Assembly: GCF_013249045.1 (NCBI RefSeq)
Contig: NZ_JABRWP010000009.1
Location: 1-64,000, forward strand
DNA from: Winogradskyella eckloniae
GTDB lineage: Bacteria > Bacteroidota > Bacteroidia > Flavobacteriales > Flavobacteriaceae
Length of the DNA stretch: 64,000 nt
Direction of reading: 5' to 3'
Shown: in pieces, positions 37,566 through 47,812 of the stretch
How the letters are laid out: every line of letters starts with the position of its first letter
Position numbering within the stretch: the stretch's first letter is position 1
Notes under the pieces: model-generated
The model's database searches: none
What the model was told of the DNA's origin: nothing
The model's input: the letters and a program-made list of their open reading frames with translations, nothing else
Program-made: the position numbers and the translations under genes

Positions 37566-38777
37566 ATGTCTATTTTAAAAGACAAAAACATTTTATTAGG
37601 CATTACAGCTGGTATTGCCGCATACAAATCTGCTAACTTAGTACGATTATTCATAAAAGCAGGTGCTAACGTTAAAGTCGTTATGACACCTGCTTCTAAG
37701 GATTTTATAACACCACTTACCCTTTCTACTTTATCTAAAAATCCTGTGTTCTCATCTTTTACAGAAGAGGAGGATGACAGTCAGGTTTGGAATAATCACG
37801 TTGATTTAGGCCTTTGGGCGGATCTTTTTATAATTGCGCCTGCAACCGCAAATACTATGGCTAAAATGGCAAATGGTGTTTGTGATAATATTTTATTGGC
37901 AACGTATTTATCTGCTAAATGTCCTGTGTATTTTGCACCAGCAATGGATTTAGATATGTATAAGCATCAGTCTACAAAAGCTTCGTTTGAAAAATTAAAG
38001 GCATTTGGAAATAAAATGGTTCCGGCAGGAACGGGCGAACTTGCCAGTGGTTTAGTTGGCGAAGGTAGAATGGCAGAACCAGAAGATATTGTAGAATTTA
38101 TTGAAAAAGACATTTTAAATCAATTACCACTTAACGGAAAAAAGGTTTTAATTACAGCTGGTCCAACATATGAGGCCATAGATCCTGTTCGGTTTATTGG
38201 TAACCATTCTAGTGGGAAAATGGGATTTGAGATTGCTAAGGCAGCATCAAAATTAGGTGCTGAGGTTATTTTGGTTTCAGGTCCTACACATCAAACCTTA
38301 TCTAATAGTTTAGTTTCTATTCAATCTGTAGTAAGTGCAGAAGAGATGTATACAGAGGTTCATAAGCATTTTAAATCAATGGACATCGCTATACTATCTG
38401 CAGCAGTAGCAGATTATAGACCTAAAAATGTGGCCAGTCAGAAAATAAAAAAGAAGACATCTACGTTTACTATAGAGTTAGAAAAAACAAAGGATATTTT
38501 AAAATCGCTTGGAGACATAAAGACACACCAGTTTTTAGTAGGTTTTGCATTAGAAACAAATAATGAAATTGAACATGCTAAAGGGAAGCTTAAGTCAAAA
38601 AACTTGGATCTAATAGTGCTCAATTCATTACGAGACAAAGGAGCAGGTTTTGGCGTGTCAACAAATAAAGTTACATTTATAACATCGGCAAATAAAGTTA
38701 TAGAAAATGACTTAAAGTCTAAAGCGGAAGTGGCAGACGATTTAATGAAACTTATATTAACACAATCAAATGCGTAA
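37566..38777 (+). CDS. coaBC: Bifunctional phosphopantothenoylcysteine synthetase/decarboxylase
   Basis: Two steps of coenzyme A synthesis in one 403-residue protein. The flavin decarboxylase half (1-185) has [16 protein letters not shown], the active-site histidine in [13 protein letters not shown] and the substrate-clamp [15 protein letters not shown]. The synthetase half (190-403) has [27 protein letters not shown] and the conserved lysine region [18 protein letters not shown]. Its stop overlaps the next start by 8 bases. coaE, the last enzyme of the pathway, occurs about 10 kb further on. Confidence 0.95.
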   Translation: MSILKDKNILLGITAGIAAYKSANLVRLFIKAGANVKVVMTPASKDFITPLTLSTLSKNPVFSSFTEEEDDSQVWNNHVDLGLWADLFIIAPATANTMAKMANGVCDNILLATYLSAKCPVYFAPAMDLDMYKHQSTKASFEKLKAFGNKMVPAGTGELASGLVGEGRMAEPEDIVEFIEKDILNQLPLNGKKVLITAGPTYEAIDPVRFIGNHSSGKMGFEIAKAASKLGAEVILVSGPTHQTLSNSLVSIQSVVSAEEMYTEVHKHFKSMDIAILSAAVADYRPKNVASQKIKKKTSTFTIELEKTKDILKSLGDIKTHQFLVGFALETNNEIEHAKGKLKSKNLDLIVLNSLRDKGAGFGVSTNKVTFITSANKVIENDLKSKAEVADDLMKLILTQSNA

Positions 38778-39657
38778 ACTTTTATTTTTATTTTCTTTTT
38801 TGATATTAAGCAATGCGTTTTCGCAAGAGCTTAATTGTACAGTCAATGTTATAGCGCAACAAACAGGTAACGAAAATGATGTCATTTTTAAAACCTTAGA
38901 AAAGCAGTTAACAGAATTTATTAATAATACAAAATGGACAAATAAATCATTTAAACCACATGAGCGTATTAATTGTGGTATGGTTATAAATGTAAGAGAA
39001 AACAATAATGATGCTTTTTCTGCAACAATACAAGTGTCATCTTCGCGTCCAATATATAATTCTACGTACAGTTCACCAGTTTATAATTATAATGACAAGG
39101 ATTTTAATTTTCAATATTTAGAATTTCAAAATTTAGTTTTTAACGAAAGTCAATTCGAATCTAACTTAGTTTCAGTTTTAGCTTTTCATGTTTACATGAT
39201 TTTAGGGATGGATGCTGATTCATTTGAGCTAAATGGAGGTGATGACTATTTTAAACAAGCACAAACTATAGCAGGTTATTCTCAGCAATTAAGTGGTCAA
39301 GGTTGGAAATTAGAAGATGGATTACAATCTCGTTTTGCATTGATAGATAACATAATGTCGCCGTCTTTTAAAAGTATTAGGAAAGCAAATTATATGTATC
39401 ATATAGAGGGTTTAGATATAATGAATGAAAATCAAAAAGATGGAAAAACTAAAATTATTTCGGTTTTTAATGAATTGCAAAAAGTGCATAAAATTCGTCC
39501 AAATTCTTTTTTAATGCGTGTCTTTTTTGATGCTAAGGCAGATGAAATTTTAGATATCCTCAATGGCGGACCTAAAGTAAATATTGCTCAGGCAAAAGAA
39601 TTGCTTATCAAAATTGCGCCAATGTATTCTCAAAAGTGGCAAAATATAACATATTAG
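38770..39657 (+). CDS. DUF4835-type exported protein
   Basis: A 295-residue protein with signal peptide (1-18, SNAFSQ). It starts ELNCTVNVIAQQTGNENDVIFKTLEKQLTEFINNTKWT, the opening I associate with DUF4835, and continues with DNDKDFNFQYLEFQNL-like and LMRVFFDAKADEI segments. No catalytic motif is seen. It is translationally coupled to coaBC (8-base overlap) at the end of the bamD-rpoZ-coaBC operon. Given its operon with BamD an envelope role is plausible but not shown. Confidence 0.82.
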   Translation: MRKLLFLFSFLILSNAFSQELNCTVNVIAQQTGNENDVIFKTLEKQLTEFINNTKWTNKSFKPHERINCGMVINVRENNNDAFSATIQVSSSRPIYNSTYSSPVYNYNDKDFNFQYLEFQNLVFNESQFESNLVSVLAFHVYMILGMDADSFELNGGDDYFKQAQTIAGYSQQLSGQGWKLEDGLQSRFALIDNIMSPSFKSIRKANYMYHIEGLDIMNENQKDGKTKIISVFNELQKVHKIRPNSFLMRVFFDAKADEILDILNGGPKVNIAQAKELLIKIAPMYSQKWQNITY

Positions 39658-39779
39658 TTTTAGCGTTACCCTAATTTTGTGATCTAGTTTTATTTTAGAA
39701 ACTTAATTTTTTTTCTTCATTCCTTTTCATTTTTTTAGCGATAATCACTTAATTTCGTAGTGTAAAAAACTATATAAGA

Positions 39780-41432
39780 TTGCTTACATCACTTTACATA
39801 AAAAACTATGCGCTCATTGATGAGTTAAGCGTTTCCTTTAATAATGGTCTTACTATTATAACGGGTGAAACAGGAGCAGGGAAATCTATTCTATTAGGTG
39901 GTTTGTCGTTGGTTTTAGGGAAACGAGCAGATTTAAGTCAGGTAAAAAACACTGCGGAGAAGTGTATTATTGAAGCGAGCTTTGATCTTGGTAACTATAA
40001 TTTAAAAGCATTATTTGCAGAATTAGACTTAGACTATGACGTGCAAACTATAATAAGGCGAGAAATTTTACCATCAGGTAAATCTAGGGCTTTTATTAAT
40101 GATACACCAGTAAACCTAGAACGATTAATAGCATTGAGTAAGTATTTAATAGATATTCATTCACAACACCAAACTCAGCAACTAACACAAGATGATTATC
40201 AGTTTAAGGTCATCGATGCGCTAGCCGAAAACCAGCTGAATTTAGAACAATTTTCTAATAAATTAACGGCATATAAGTCAATTCAAAAAGCCTTAGAAGA
40301 ATTAAAAGGATCTCGAGCTGAGTTAATAAAAGAATACGATTATAATTTGTTTTTGTCTAAAGAGTTAACAGAGATTAATTTAGAAAAAATAAATTTAGAA
40401 GAATTAGAAACGCAGTACGAAGCGCTTAATAATGTAGAAATTATAGGAGAGAAGTTAAGTAGCTCAAAATCTATATTAGAGGCAGAGTCATTAGGCGTTG
40501 TAGATCAGATTAATTTAATACGACAAGAACTTTCTAAAATTGAAAGCTTCGGTCCATCGTATGAAACTTTAAAGGAACGCATTGTAAGTATAGGAATAGA
40601 AATTGATGATATACTTATAGAAATAGATAATTTAGATGAAAAATTAGCGACAGACCCTCAAGAGTTAGAGCAGATAAATTATAAGCTTCAGGTGGTCAAT
40701 AATTTATTTCAAAAGCATTCGGTTTCTAGTATTTTAGAATTAAATGCTATTAAAACAGAATTAAAATCAAAAATTGATAATACTGAAAGTCTTGATGAAG
40801 TCATCAGTTTAAAAGAACAAGAACTCGTAGAGGTAGAAGGGCATTTAAATAAAATTGCATTAAAAATTCATAAAAAAAGAGAACAAGTTATTCCAGTATT
40901 TGTGTCTAAATTAGAATTAATTTTAAACGAATTAGGAATGCCTAATGCGAAATTTAAAGTAAATTTAGAATCTAGAGATGCCTTTGCAGCTAATGGAAAA
41001 GATAATTTGCAGTTTCTGTTTATGGCAAACAAAGGGTCTAATTTTAATGAGCTCAAAAAATCGGCTTCAGGTGGTGAGTTATCACGTATAATGTTAGCGA
41101 TTAAATCTATATTGGCAACTTATATACAATTACCTTCAATTATGTTTGACGAAATTGATACAGGTGTTTCTGGAGAAATTTCGAATAAAATGGGTGAGAT
41201 AATGAAGCAAATGAGTACGCATATGCAAGTATTTACGATTACACATTTACCGCAAATTGCGGCAAAAGGGGATTCACATTTTAAAGTATTTAAGACTGAT
41301 ATTAAAGACATAACGCATACACAGCTTAAAAAACTAAATGAAGAAGAACGTGTGGTAGAAATTGCCCAAATGTTGGGAGGTTTAAGTATTACAGATTCTG
41401 CTTTGGCACACGCCAAACAGCTATTAAATTAA
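39780..41432 (+). CDS. recN: DNA repair protein RecN
   Basis: SMC-like ATPase for double-strand-break repair and recombination. The 550-residue protein starts at TTG (39780), chosen because MLTSLYIKNYALIDELSV matches the family N-terminus and no ATG lies near. Walker A is ITGETGAGKSILLGG (about 29-43); a long coiled coil runs about 155-345; the ABC signature is KSASGGELSRIMLA (about 425-438) and Walker B is SIMFDEIDTGVSG. It directly follows the DUF4835 gene with 122 bases between and no terminator visible. Confidence 0.95.
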   Translation: MLTSLYIKNYALIDELSVSFNNGLTIITGETGAGKSILLGGLSLVLGKRADLSQVKNTAEKCIIEASFDLGNYNLKALFAELDLDYDVQTIIRREILPSGKSRAFINDTPVNLERLIALSKYLIDIHSQHQTQQLTQDDYQFKVIDALAENQLNLEQFSNKLTAYKSIQKALEELKGSRAELIKEYDYNLFLSKELTEINLEKINLEELETQYEALNNVEIIGEKLSSSKSILEAESLGVVDQINLIRQELSKIESFGPSYETLKERIVSIGIEIDDILIEIDNLDEKLATDPQELEQINYKLQVVNNLFQKHSVSSILELNAIKTELKSKIDNTESLDEVISLKEQELVEVEGHLNKIALKIHKKREQVIPVFVSKLELILNELGMPNAKFKVNLESRDAFAANGKDNLQFLFMANKGSNFNELKKSASGGELSRIMLAIKSILATYIQLPSIMFDEIDTGVSGEISNKMGEIMKQMSTHMQVFTITHLPQIAAKGDSHFKVFKTDIKDITHTQLKKLNEEERVVEIAQMLGGLSITDSALAHAKQLLN

Positions 41433-41500
41433 TAATTTTTTAAAGCGCAAATAAACTTAATAATTTTTGACTAGATTTAATTAACTAACAACTAAACACT

Positions 41501-42319
41501 ATGTCTTACAACTTACTAAAAGGAAAAAGAGGAATCATTTTTGGAGCATTAGATGAAAATTCTATTGCATGGAAAACAGCAGTTAGAGTCCATGAAGAAG
41601 GCGGAACATTTGTTCTTACCAATGCACCAGTTGCAATGAGAATGGGCCAAATAAATGAACTCGCAGAACAAACAGGGTCTCAAATAATCCCAGCTGACGC
41701 AACCTCTGAAGAGGATTTACAAAACTTAGTAGAACAATCAATGGAGATTTTAGGTGGTAAAATTGATTTTGTTTTACACTCTATAGGAATGTCTATTAAT
41801 GTTAGAAAAGGAAAACATTATACAGATCAAAATTACGCATGGACTCAAAAAGGTACAGACGTATCTGCAATGTCTTTTCACAAAGTGATGCAAACATTAT
41901 ACAAGGCAGATGCCATGAATGAATGGGGAAGTATTGTTGCCTTAACATATATGGCTGCACAACGCGTGTTTCCAGATTATAATGATATGGCAGATAATAA
42001 AGCTTATTTAGAAAGTATTGCACGTAGCTTTGGTTATTTCTTTGGACGTGATAAAAAAGTAAGAGTAAATACAATATCTCAATCACCAACACCAACAACA
42101 GCAGGTAGTGGTGTTAAAGGTTTTGATGGCTTTATTGCTTACGCAGAAAAAATGTCGCCATTAGGAAATGCCTCTGCCATGGATTGTGCAAATTATACCA
42201 TAACACTATTCAGTGATTTAACGAAACGAGTAACTCTACAGAATTTATATAATGATGGTGGATTTAGTAATATGGGTGTAAGTGATAGCGTAATGGAAAC
42301 CTTTGTTAATAATCAATAA
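41501..42319 (+). CDS. fabI: Enoyl-[acyl-carrier-protein] reductase
   Basis: Last reduction step of fatty-acid elongation, using NAD(P)H. The 272-residue Rossmann protein has the FabI-type N-terminus GKRGIIFGALDENSIAWK (about 7-24) instead of the usual GxxxGxG, and the active site with both tyrosines and lysine: LTYMAAQRVFPDYNDMADNKAYLES (about 148-172; Tyr, Tyr and Lys in the YxxxxxxK arrangement). ISQSPTPTTAGSGVKGFDGF follows. It stands alone with a strong terminator. Confidence 0.95.
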   Translation: MSYNLLKGKRGIIFGALDENSIAWKTAVRVHEEGGTFVLTNAPVAMRMGQINELAEQTGSQIIPADATSEEDLQNLVEQSMEILGGKIDFVLHSIGMSINVRKGKHYTDQNYAWTQKGTDVSAMSFHKVMQTLYKADAMNEWGSIVALTYMAAQRVFPDYNDMADNKAYLESIARSFGYFFGRDKKVRVNTISQSPTPTTAGSGVKGFDGFIAYAEKMSPLGNASAMDCANYTITLFSDLTKRVTLQNLYNDGGFSNMGVSDSVMETFVNNQ

Positions 42320-42339
42320 TTAATTACGTTTACGTAAGA

Positions 42340-42379
42340 AAGGCTATAATACAAGTTGGTGTATTATAGCCTTTTTTTG
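42340..42379 (+). terminator. Terminator of fabI
   Basis: Perfect 13-bp inverted repeat AAGGCTATAATAC (42340-42352) and GTATTATAGCCTT (42361-42373), 8-base loop, then T7. It lies 20 bases after the stop codon. This is the strongest intrinsic terminator in the window. The remaining 180 bases up to the next gene show no further recognisable feature. Confidence 0.9.
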
Positions 42380-42558
42380 TTTTTGAATTTACCGAATTTT
42401 AAAATTTAATGACTCTTTATTTAAAAATGAGATATAGTAAATGAGATTTACGTTATTTATCGTCCTTTTCTACATTTCATCGATTTGAAAGTTAAAGCTA
42501 TCAGTGTTGCATAGAATTAACATATTTTTAGGGAATTACTAACTATTAATCCATTTTT

Positions 42559-45500
42559 ATGAAAAAAAATTTACTACTAACAATTATTGCATTTTGCTTT
42601 ATCACCTTTGGCTTTTCCCAGGCTGATTGCGCGAATGCATTAGTATTAACTCCAGGGACACCACAAGTAGGTGATACAACTGGACAATCAGGAAGCTTCT
42701 CCGATTCTAATACTGCACCAGAAGTTAACCCTTGTAGCGGAAGCTACAATGATCTTGAATATTGGTTTCAGTACACTGCTGTTGAGACAGGTGAAACTCT
42801 AGATATTACAATATCTGACCTTACCAATACTTACTATGGTGTATTTGTAATTGATAATTGTCCTGATTCATCACCAAGTTGTGTTGCATCTACTACTAAT
42901 GGTGGATCTTCTGCTGATCTAGTATTAACTACACCTGCTTTAACAGCAGGAGTCGTTTATTACATTGTATTATCAGATTGGATTCAAGGACCAACGACAT
43001 TTACTATGACTAGTGCTGTAACTCCTCCACCTACATGTTTAGTTCCAACAGATTTAACTGCGACTGGTATTACTGATTCTTCAGCAGAATTAGCTTGGAC
43101 AGAGGCAGGAACAGCTACTGTATGGAATATAGAAATTGTTGATGCAGGAAATGCGGCTACAGGTACACCTACAGCAACTGGCGTTTCAAACCCATATTCA
43201 GCTATGAACTTAACAGAGAATAGTGATTATGAGTTTTATGTACAAGCAGATTGTGGTATGGCAGATGGTGTATCAGAATGGGCTGGACCATTTGCATTTT
43301 CAACGATATGTTCATCAATCACTCCAGATTATTTAGCTGATATGTCTGCAAATGCTCCTGATTGTTGGGAAGAGGCAAACAGTGGTGACGCTGCAAGTGG
43401 ACCAATGGATTTAGGTTCAGGATTATGGTATGCGTCTAATCATAATGGCACACCAAGTAATGCCATTAACATGTGGTCTGATGTAAGAAGCGATTGGATA
43501 ATATCTCCAATGTTTGATTTATCGACTGCTGCACCTAGCGAACTGAATGTATATGTAGCTTTAACAGAAAGTTCAACAAGTGGTGCTAATGCAGATTTAG
43601 GATCTGATGATAATATAGAATTATTAATGACTACAGATGGAGGTACAACTTGGGTTTCAATGCAATCTTGGACTCAAGGAAATGTACCAACTGATGTTGG
43701 AGAAGAAATTACATATGATCTATCTGCAATTACAGGGACTGTACAATTTGCCTTTTTAGGTGATGAAGGAGAGGTAAATGATACAGAGGATGTTTATTTC
43801 CATGTAAGTAAATTTCAAGTAAGGGAAACACCTTCTTGTATTGAGCCTTCAGCTTTAATGGCTTCAGGTGAAACAATGAATTCAGTAGATTTAGCATGGA
43901 CTATTGGAGATGCTGAGACGTTATGGGATATTGAATTGGTTGATATTACGGCTGGAGCTACTGCAACAGGAACAGCAACAACAACAGGTATTACAACTAA
44001 CCCTTATACTTTAACGGGTCTTGATGCTAATAATGATTACGAAGTATATTTAAGATCAGATTGTGGTGCAGGTGGAACGTCTACTTGGATTGGGCCAGTT
44101 GCTTTTTCTACAGCATGTGATGCTGAAGTAGCACCTTATTCTCAAGATTTTGAAAATGCAGGTGATATTCCTTCTTGTTGGACAAGTTCTTCATCAACGG
44201 CTAGAGTTTGGGCATTTGCTACGACGCCTACATTTGGAAATTCATATACTGATCATACATCAGGTTCTGGTTATTTTGCGTTTGTTGATGCTTCAACTGC
44301 AACAACTACTACTGATGCAACGTTAACATCACCAATGGTAGATGTTTCAGGACTAACTGCACCTGCGTTAAAATTTTATGCTTATCATTTTGTTTCATCA
44401 GGAACAAATTCAAATACATTAACGGTTGAAGTTTGGGATGGTGCAGCTTGGAACCAAGTTTACACAGATGCTGATGGAAATTTAGATGAATGGGAAGCGA
44501 TTATTATTGACTTATCGTCTTTAACTATAACTGGAAACATTCAAGCTAGATTTATTGTAGATACAGAGTCAAATTCAAATTTCTATAATGATATAGCAAT
44601 TGATGATGTTTCATTTGACGAAGCACCTTCATGTTTTGATCCTACAACTTTAGCAGCTTCAAATATTACTTTTGATTCTGCAGAGTTAAGTTGGGTAGAA
44701 GCTGGTTCTGCAACATCATGGAATATTGAATTGGTAGATGTTACAGCAGGAAATTCTGTTACAGGAACGGCTACAGCTACAGGTGTGGCAAATCCTTATA
44801 TGCTTTCTGGTTTAACAGCTGATAATGATTACGAGTTTTACGTTCAAGCAGATTGTGGCGCAAGTGGCACATCAGCATGGGTTGGACCGTTTGCTTTTTC
44901 GACTACGGTATTATGTCCTGAACCAAGCGCATTAGATGCAACTAATATTACAGATGATTCAGCTAGTTTAGAATGGACAATGGGAGCAACTGAAGGCTTA
45001 TGGGATATTGAATTAGTGGATGTTACTGCAGCTGGTGCAGCTACAGGAACTCCAACGGAAACAGGAGTTTCTAACCCTTATATGGCTACAGGATTAACAG
45101 CTCAGAATGATTATGAATTTTATGTAAGAGCTGATTGTGTTGCTAATGGTACATCGGAATGGGTTGGTCCATTTGCATTTACTACGGCATGTTCAACATT
45201 TACACCAGACTATACTGAAAGTTTTGATACGTTTGTACCAGACTGTTGGATAGAAGCTGGTGCTGGTGATCCTACAACGGGTCCATCTGATTTAAATTCT
45301 GGTTTATGGAATCATACTGATTTTGTAAATGCTGGTGGTAGCAATAATTCTGCTAAAATTAACTTGTATTTCAATAATAGAGAAGATTGGTTACTATCTC
45401 CTTCATTTGATTTATCAGCTGGTGGATATGAGTTGGTTTATACAGTTGCCGTTACGGATTGGAATAACTCTAATGTACCTGAGTTAAATGGTATGGGTTC

Positions 45501-46677
45501 TGATGATGAAGTTCAGGTATTAATTTCAACAGATTCTGGAGCAACTTGGACTAATTTAGCAACGTATAATCAATCTAATTTCCCTTCAGAAACTGGAGAT
45601 GAAATAATAATTGATTTATCTGCATATACAGGTACTGCTCAATTTGCTATTTGGGCAACTGATGGAACTGTTGATGATACAGAAGATTATGATTTCTTTG
45701 TAGATGAATTTAAAGTAAGAACACCTTTAGCTTGTGTTAGTGCTGAGGTTGATTCTTCGGTAGTAGTTGATGATTGTGCGAATGGACAATTTAGTGTTAA
45801 CGTTGATGTTACTACTGTAGGTGACGCTACTCAAATTAGTGATGGAACTAATGTATATGCAATTACAGGGACAGGCGTATTAGTGGCAGGTCCATATACG
45901 GAAGGGACGACAGTAACTCTTACTGTTGAGCACGCTGACGTATCATGTAACTTTAGTTTAGGAGACTTTACTTTTGCATGTCCTCCAGTCAATGATGACA
46001 TAGCAGCAGCTATTGCTGTAGTGGTAGATGAAGGCTACTGTGATGGTACTAATACTAATGGTAATATTACTGCTAGTACAGATTCTGGAGAAGGTGATGG
46101 TTCTTGTTTCCTTGGTGGATCGAACGATGTTTGGTTTACATTTACAGTGCCAGCTGGTGTAGCAACAGTAGATGTTTCTACAGATTTTACAGGTGGAACA
46201 TTAGTTGATTCTGAAATCGCAGTGTATTCTGGAGTTTCTGGTTCGTTGGTAGAATTAGGATGTGATCAAGATAGTGGTACAACTATTTTATCTAATGGTT
46301 CTTCATGGAATTCTATTATTAGCGATTTAGCGGTTACTGTTGGAGAAACATACTATGTTCAGGTTTCTGGATATTTTGGTTCAGAAGGTAGTTTCTGTTT
46401 AGATATCGTAACGAATCAAGTATTAGGGACTGATGATTTTGAAAGCGAGTCTGCTTTTACTTATTATCCTAACCCAGTGAAGCACACATTAACATTGAAT
46501 GCTCAAAATAATATAGAGCAAGTAGCAATGTTCAATGTATTAGGTCAAGAAGTTTTAAGAGCTACGCCTAATGCAATAGACAGTGAAGTAGATATGTCTC
46601 AATTACAAAATGGTGCATATTTTGTTAAAGTAACTATTGCAAATGTTACTCAAACAATAAAAGTGATTAAAGAGTAA
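42559..46677 (+). CDS. Large modular secreted protein: FN3 and MAM-like repeats with T9SS tail
   Basis: A 1372-residue secreted protein. Signal peptide 1-20; a pre-peptidase-like beta domain about 22-155; four fibronectin type III modules starting near 158, 426, 691 and 785; three jellyroll (choice-of-anchor J/MAM-like) modules near 253-425, 523-690 and 880-1055; a Cys-rich module 1058-1143; a second pre-peptidase-like domain 1144-1290; a type A T9SS sorting domain 1300-1372 (YYPNPVKHTLTLNAQ; NGAYFVKV). It is acidic, poor in Lys and Arg, and has no catalytic motif, so adhesion or matrix binding is likeliest. The FN3 modules are very alike (WNIELVDVTAG; ADCGASGTSAWVGPFAFST), pointing to internal duplication. 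Confidence 0.9.
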   Translation: MKKNLLLTIIAFCFITFGFSQADCANALVLTPGTPQVGDTTGQSGSFSDSNTAPEVNPCSGSYNDLEYWFQYTAVETGETLDITISDLTNTYYGVFVIDNCPDSSPSCVASTTNGGSSADLVLTTPALTAGVVYYIVLSDWIQGPTTFTMTSAVTPPPTCLVPTDLTATGITDSSAELAWTEAGTATVWNIEIVDAGNAATGTPTATGVSNPYSAMNLTENSDYEFYVQADCGMADGVSEWAGPFAFSTICSSITPDYLADMSANAPDCWEEANSGDAASGPMDLGSGLWYASNHNGTPSNAINMWSDVRSDWIISPMFDLSTAAPSELNVYVALTESSTSGANADLGSDDNIELLMTTDGGTTWVSMQSWTQGNVPTDVGEEITYDLSAITGTVQFAFLGDEGEVNDTEDVYFHVSKFQVRETPSCIEPSALMASGETMNSVDLAWTIGDAETLWDIELVDITAGATATGTATTTGITTNPYTLTGLDANNDYEVYLRSDCGAGGTSTWIGPVAFSTACDAEVAPYSQDFENAGDIPSCWTSSSSTARVWAFATTPTFGNSYTDHTSGSGYFAFVDASTATTTTDATLTSPMVDVSGLTAPALKFYAYHFVSSGTNSNTLTVEVWDGAAWNQVYTDADGNLDEWEAIIIDLSSLTITGNIQARFIVDTESNSNFYNDIAIDDVSFDEAPSCFDPTTLAASNITFDSAELSWVEAGSATSWNIELVDVTAGNSVTGTATATGVANPYMLSGLTADNDYEFYVQADCGASGTSAWVGPFAFSTTVLCPEPSALDATNITDDSASLEWTMGATEGLWDIELVDVTAAGAATGTPTETGVSNPYMATGLTAQNDYEFYVRADCVANGTSEWVGPFAFTTACSTFTPDYTESFDTFVPDCWIEAGAGDPTTGPSDLNSGLWNHTDFVNAGGSNNSAKINLYFNNREDWLLSPSFDLSAGGYELVYTVAVTDWNNSNVPELNGMGSDDEVQVLISTDSGATWTNLATYNQSNFPSETGDEIIIDLSAYTGTAQFAIWATDGTVDDTEDYDFFVDEFKVRTPLACVSAEVDSSVVVDDCANGQFSVNVDVTTVGDATQISDGTNVYAITGTGVLVAGPYTEGTTVTLTVEHADVSCNFSLGDFTFACPPVNDDIAAAIAVVVDEGYCDGTNTNGNITASTDSGEGDGSCFLGGSNDVWFTFTVPAGVATVDVSTDFTGGTLVDSEIAVYSGVSGSLVELGCDQDSGTTILSNGSSWNSIISDLAVTVGETYYVQVSGYFGSEGSFCLDIVTNQVLGTDDFESESAFTYYPNPVKHTLTLNAQNNIEQVAMFNVLGQEVLRATPNAIDSEVDMSQLQNGAYFVKVTIANVTQTIKVIKE

Positions 46678-46699
46678 TTTTAATCGCAATTATAAATAT

Positions 46700-46731
46700 A
46701 AAGGCCACTTTTAACAGTGGCCTTTTTTTTG
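46700..46731 (+). terminator. Terminator of the large secreted protein gene
   Basis: Perfect 10-bp inverted repeat AAAGGCCACT (46700-46709) and AGTGGCCTTT (46716-46725), 6-base loop, then T8. It lies 22 bases after the stop. Confidence 0.9.
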
Positions 46732-46795
46732 TGAAATAGTTTAGCCATCAACAGCCTTATTTGTTCTATTCGCTTCATTTTGTTTTTGGTTTATT

Positions 46796-46803
46796 TACCT
46801 TTG
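46796..46803 (+). promoter_or_regulatory. Promoter -7 box for the glycosyltransferase operon
   Basis: TACCTTTG matches TAnnTTTG. The start codon at 46810 is only 6 bases past the box, so transcription should begin at or within a base or two of the ATG, giving a leaderless mRNA. Confidence 0.65.
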
Positions 46804-46809
46804 TGATCT

Positions 46810-47811
46810 ATGAAAGTAATTCGTTTTTCATTTATTATTCCTGTATATAATAGACCAGATGAGATTAAGGAACTTCTAGAGAGTTTTCTAAATTTTGATG
46901 ATGCTATACCATTTGAGATTGTAATTGTGGAAGATGGCTCTACAGAATCTTCAGAAAATGTTGTGAAACATTATAGTGATCAGCTAGATATATCTTATTA
47001 TTTTAAGTCCAATTCAGGTCCAGGAGATTCTAGAAATTTCGGAATGAAAAAGGCAAAAGGTAATTATTATATTATTTTAGATTCTGATGTTATCATGCCA
47101 TCAAACTATTTAAATGAGGTAAATACGTTTTTACGTGCAAATTATTACGACTGTTTTGGTGGTCCTGACGCTGCACATGATTCCTTTTCAAATGTACAGA
47201 AAGCCATAAATTTTGCAATGACATCATTTATTACAACAGGTGGCATTAGAGGAGGCGAACATCAGGTGGAGGATTTTCAGCCAAGAAGTTTTAATATGGG
47301 ATTGTCTAAAAACGCGTTTTTGGCTTCAGAAGGTTTTGGTAAGATTCATCCAGGTGAGGATCCCGATTTATCCTTAAGACTTCACAAATTGGGATTTAAA
47401 ACCACTTTGATTAAAGATGCTTTTGTCTACCATAAACGACGAATTTCTTGGTCTAAATTTTATAAGCAGGTTAATAAATTTGGTATGGTAAGACCCATTT
47501 TAAATCAATGGCATCCAAATTCTAAAAGTGTGGTGTATTGGTTTCCAAGTTTATTTAGTTTAGGTTTTGTTTTTTCCTTGCTTTTGTTACTAATAAACAT
47601 TTATATACCATTTTATTTATTTGGGTTATATTTTGTCATTGCGTTTTTGTTAGCTTTAATGACTAACAAGAATATAATTATAGCAGTACAGTCTATATTA
47701 GCAATACTGATTCAGTTTTTTGGATATGGAATTGGGTTTTTAAAATCAACGTTTTATGTCGCTATATTAAAAAGAAATCCTAAAGACGTATTTCCAAAAT
47801 TGTTTTTTTAG
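46810..47811 (+). CDS. Family 2 glycosyltransferase with C-terminal membrane helices
   Basis: A 333-residue membrane-attached glycosyltransferase. The GT-A fold begins SFIIPVYNRPDEIKELLESFL, with VIVEDGSTESS and the metal-binding DSD in YIILDSDVIMPS (about 94-105); an EDPDLSLRL segment near 190 supplies the catalytic acidic residue. Two or three hydrophobic helices follow (about 245-315). This layout suits transfer of sugars to a lipid carrier or surface glycan, but no glycan cluster is adjacent. The YbbR-like gene follows after 1 base. Confidence 0.87.
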   Translation: MKVIRFSFIIPVYNRPDEIKELLESFLNFDDAIPFEIVIVEDGSTESSENVVKHYSDQLDISYYFKSNSGPGDSRNFGMKKAKGNYYIILDSDVIMPSNYLNEVNTFLRANYYDCFGGPDAAHDSFSNVQKAINFAMTSFITTGGIRGGEHQVEDFQPRSFNMGLSKNAFLASEGFGKIHPGEDPDLSLRLHKLGFKTTLIKDAFVYHKRRISWSKFYKQVNKFGMVRPILNQWHPNSKSVVYWFPSLFSLGFVFSLLLLLINIYIPFYLFGLYFVIAFLLALMTNKNIIIAVQSILAILIQFFGYGIGFLKSTFYVAILKRNPKDVFPKLFF

Positions 47812-47812
47812 T

